DNA from: VGWF01 sp964423465
GTDB taxonomy: Bacteria; Verrucomicrobiota; Kiritimatiellia; PWTM01
DNA: 14,685 nucleotides
Direction of reading: 5' to 3'
Assembly: GCA_964423465.1 (NCBI GenBank)
Contig: CAYRFK010000121.1
Location: 1 to 14,685 of the forward strand
Part shown: piece by piece, positions 13,763 to 14,685 of the stretch
Layout: each line of letters opens with the position of its first letter
Position numbering within the stretch: the stretch's first letter is position 1
Position numbers and translations under genes: made by a program
Notes under the pieces: generated by a model
The model's input: only the letters and a program-made list of their open reading frames with translations
Database searches by the model: none
What the model was told of the DNA's origin: nothing

Positions 13763-14680
13763 ATGAAGACGTTCATCGCGATCGGAGCGGTTCTTACCAT
13801 GGTTGCGGGAATGGCCTTTGCGGCCGACGTTCCGGCAACGGTTGCCGGCGATCGCGTGAACGTGCGCGCGCGGCCGTCGCTGCAGGCCGAGGTGGTCGGG
13901 CAGATGAACGACGGAGACAAGGTCGTCGTGCGGTCCTTCACCAACGACTGGGCGGAAGTGGTGCCGCCGGCGGGCATGGACGTCTATGTGCATCGCGACT
14001 TCATCAAGGACGGCAAGGTTCATGCCACCAAGCTCCAGATTCGCGCCGGGCCCGGAATCAACTACAGCAAGGTCGGTCAGATGGTGAAGGGCGATGCGGT
14101 CAAGGTGCTGGGCGAGTTCGGCGAGTGGATGAAGATCAGCCCGCCGCCGGGCAGCTCCCTGTGGATCACGCGGTCGATGGTGAAACTCCCGGAGCCGAAG
14201 ATCGCTGCGACACCGGTGAAGGCGCCGGTGGTGGCCGTGGCGACGGCGACCGTGATGGTGGCCGCGGCGACGAAGCCTGCCGCCGTCATCCCGTCCGCCG
14301 TTCAGCCTTCCGCGTCCCGTCCCGCGGTGCCGTCGCCCGTGGCGCCTCCGTCCGCCGTCGCTCCGGCGATTTCGGTCGTGTCGGCGCCTTCAGGCTACAC
14401 GCCGGACGATCTGCGGTTGGCGCCGGTGGACAACCAGGGGGCCGTCGTCATGCGCGAAGGCCGCGTGCGTGCCACCGTGCTCGTGCTGGGGCGGCCATCG
14501 CGGTATCACCTTGTCGACGAGGCAGGCAGTGGCGACACCATCTGCTACCTGCGCGGCAATGATGCCCAGATGCGGTCCTTCCTGGACCGCAAATTGCGTG
14601 TGCGTGGACGCCAGTACTGGGTTCAGGGCAACCGCTACCCGGTGGTCGTGGTGGACCAGATCGCGCCGATCGCGGAGTAG
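13763..14680 (+). CDS. Exported protein with two bacterial SH3 domains
   Basis: A 305-residue exported protein, probably cell-envelope associated. ATG 13763 is selected because it begins a clear signal peptide (MKTFIAIGAVLTMVAGMAFA, cleavage near residue 20), has GAGAGG at 13753-13758, and follows a good promoter; the longer upstream frame is antiphase tilS. Two SH3b repeats span about 25-82 (VNVRARPSLQAEVVGQM) and 85-141 (LQIRAGPGINYSKVGQM), each ending in a similar W/V-x-R/V strand. Residues 145-210 are a Pro/Ala/Val-rich low-complexity linker. Residues 211-305 form a compact C-terminal domain (VRATVLVLGRPSRYHLVDE, LRVRGRQYWVQGNRYPVVVVDQI) that looks beta-rich and OB-like but that I cannot assign. 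SH3b domains often bind peptidoglycan or other envelope ligands; no enzymatic domain is visible. The gene ends five bases before the window edge. Confidence 0.85.
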   Translation: MKTFIAIGAVLTMVAGMAFAADVPATVAGDRVNVRARPSLQAEVVGQMNDGDKVVVRSFTNDWAEVVPPAGMDVYVHRDFIKDGKVHATKLQIRAGPGINYSKVGQMVKGDAVKVLGEFGEWMKISPPPGSSLWITRSMVKLPEPKIAATPVKAPVVAVATATVMVAAATKPAAVIPSAVQPSASRPAVPSPVAPPSAVAPAISVVSAPSGYTPDDLRLAPVDNQGAVVMREGRVRATVLVLGRPSRYHLVDEAGSGDTICYLRGNDAQMRSFLDRKLRVRGRQYWVQGNRYPVVVVDQIAPIAE

Positions 14681-14685
14681 GGGCG

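Overview
The window is GC-rich (roughly two thirds G+C by eye) Gram-negative bacterial DNA, most likely from the PVC superphylum (Verrucomicrobiota, Kiritimatiellota, Lentisphaerota or Planctomycetota). The main clues are a secreted protein combining a hydrazine-synthase-alpha-like dihaem region with a SUMF1 domain, a secreted GH95-like glycosidase with a tail resembling one seen on PVC fucosidases, an LPS-type heptosyltransferase, a long-form aspartate carbamoyltransferase, and intergenic gaps filled with short heptamer and CCAAGG-type repeats. This placement is inference from gene content; no rRNA or other phylogenetic marker was tested.

Layout. Positions 3-1993 carry two tandem paralogous carbamoyltransferases: aspartate carbamoyltransferase (pyrB, cut by the left edge) and ornithine carbamoyltransferase (argF). 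Both draw on carbamoyl phosphate, one for pyrimidines and one for arginine. A gap with CCAAGG repeats and a doubtful small ORF leads to a GT9 heptosyltransferase (2204-3220). A repeat-rich gap with a good sigma70-type promoter (3296-3324) precedes the accessory part of the window. This is a two-gene, translationally coupled (ATGA overlap) unit of exported proteins: the GH95-like glycoside hydrolase (3350-6013) and an 1138-residue multidomain protein (6010-9426). The second protein has an Ala/Lys/Glu-rich helical N-terminus, a probable beta-propeller, a HzsA-like region with two CxxCH haem c motifs, and a SUMF1-fold domain lacking the formylglycine-generating cysteines.

The right part is housekeeping. 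rsgA (ribosome biogenesis GTPase) lies on the minus strand and converges on the accessory unit with a 16-base gap. It diverges from serS (seryl-tRNA synthetase). Next come a 300-base non-coding gap with a strong long inverted repeat (29 of 31 positions paired), tilS (tRNA-Ile lysidine synthetase), and an exported double-SH3b protein with its own promoter overlapping the tilS stop.

No tRNA, rRNA, CRISPR array, transposase or phage gene was seen. The most unusual items are the dihaem/SUMF1 fusion coupled to a divergent glycosidase, the altered ornithine-binding loop of ArgF, and the heptamer-built intergenic repeats.
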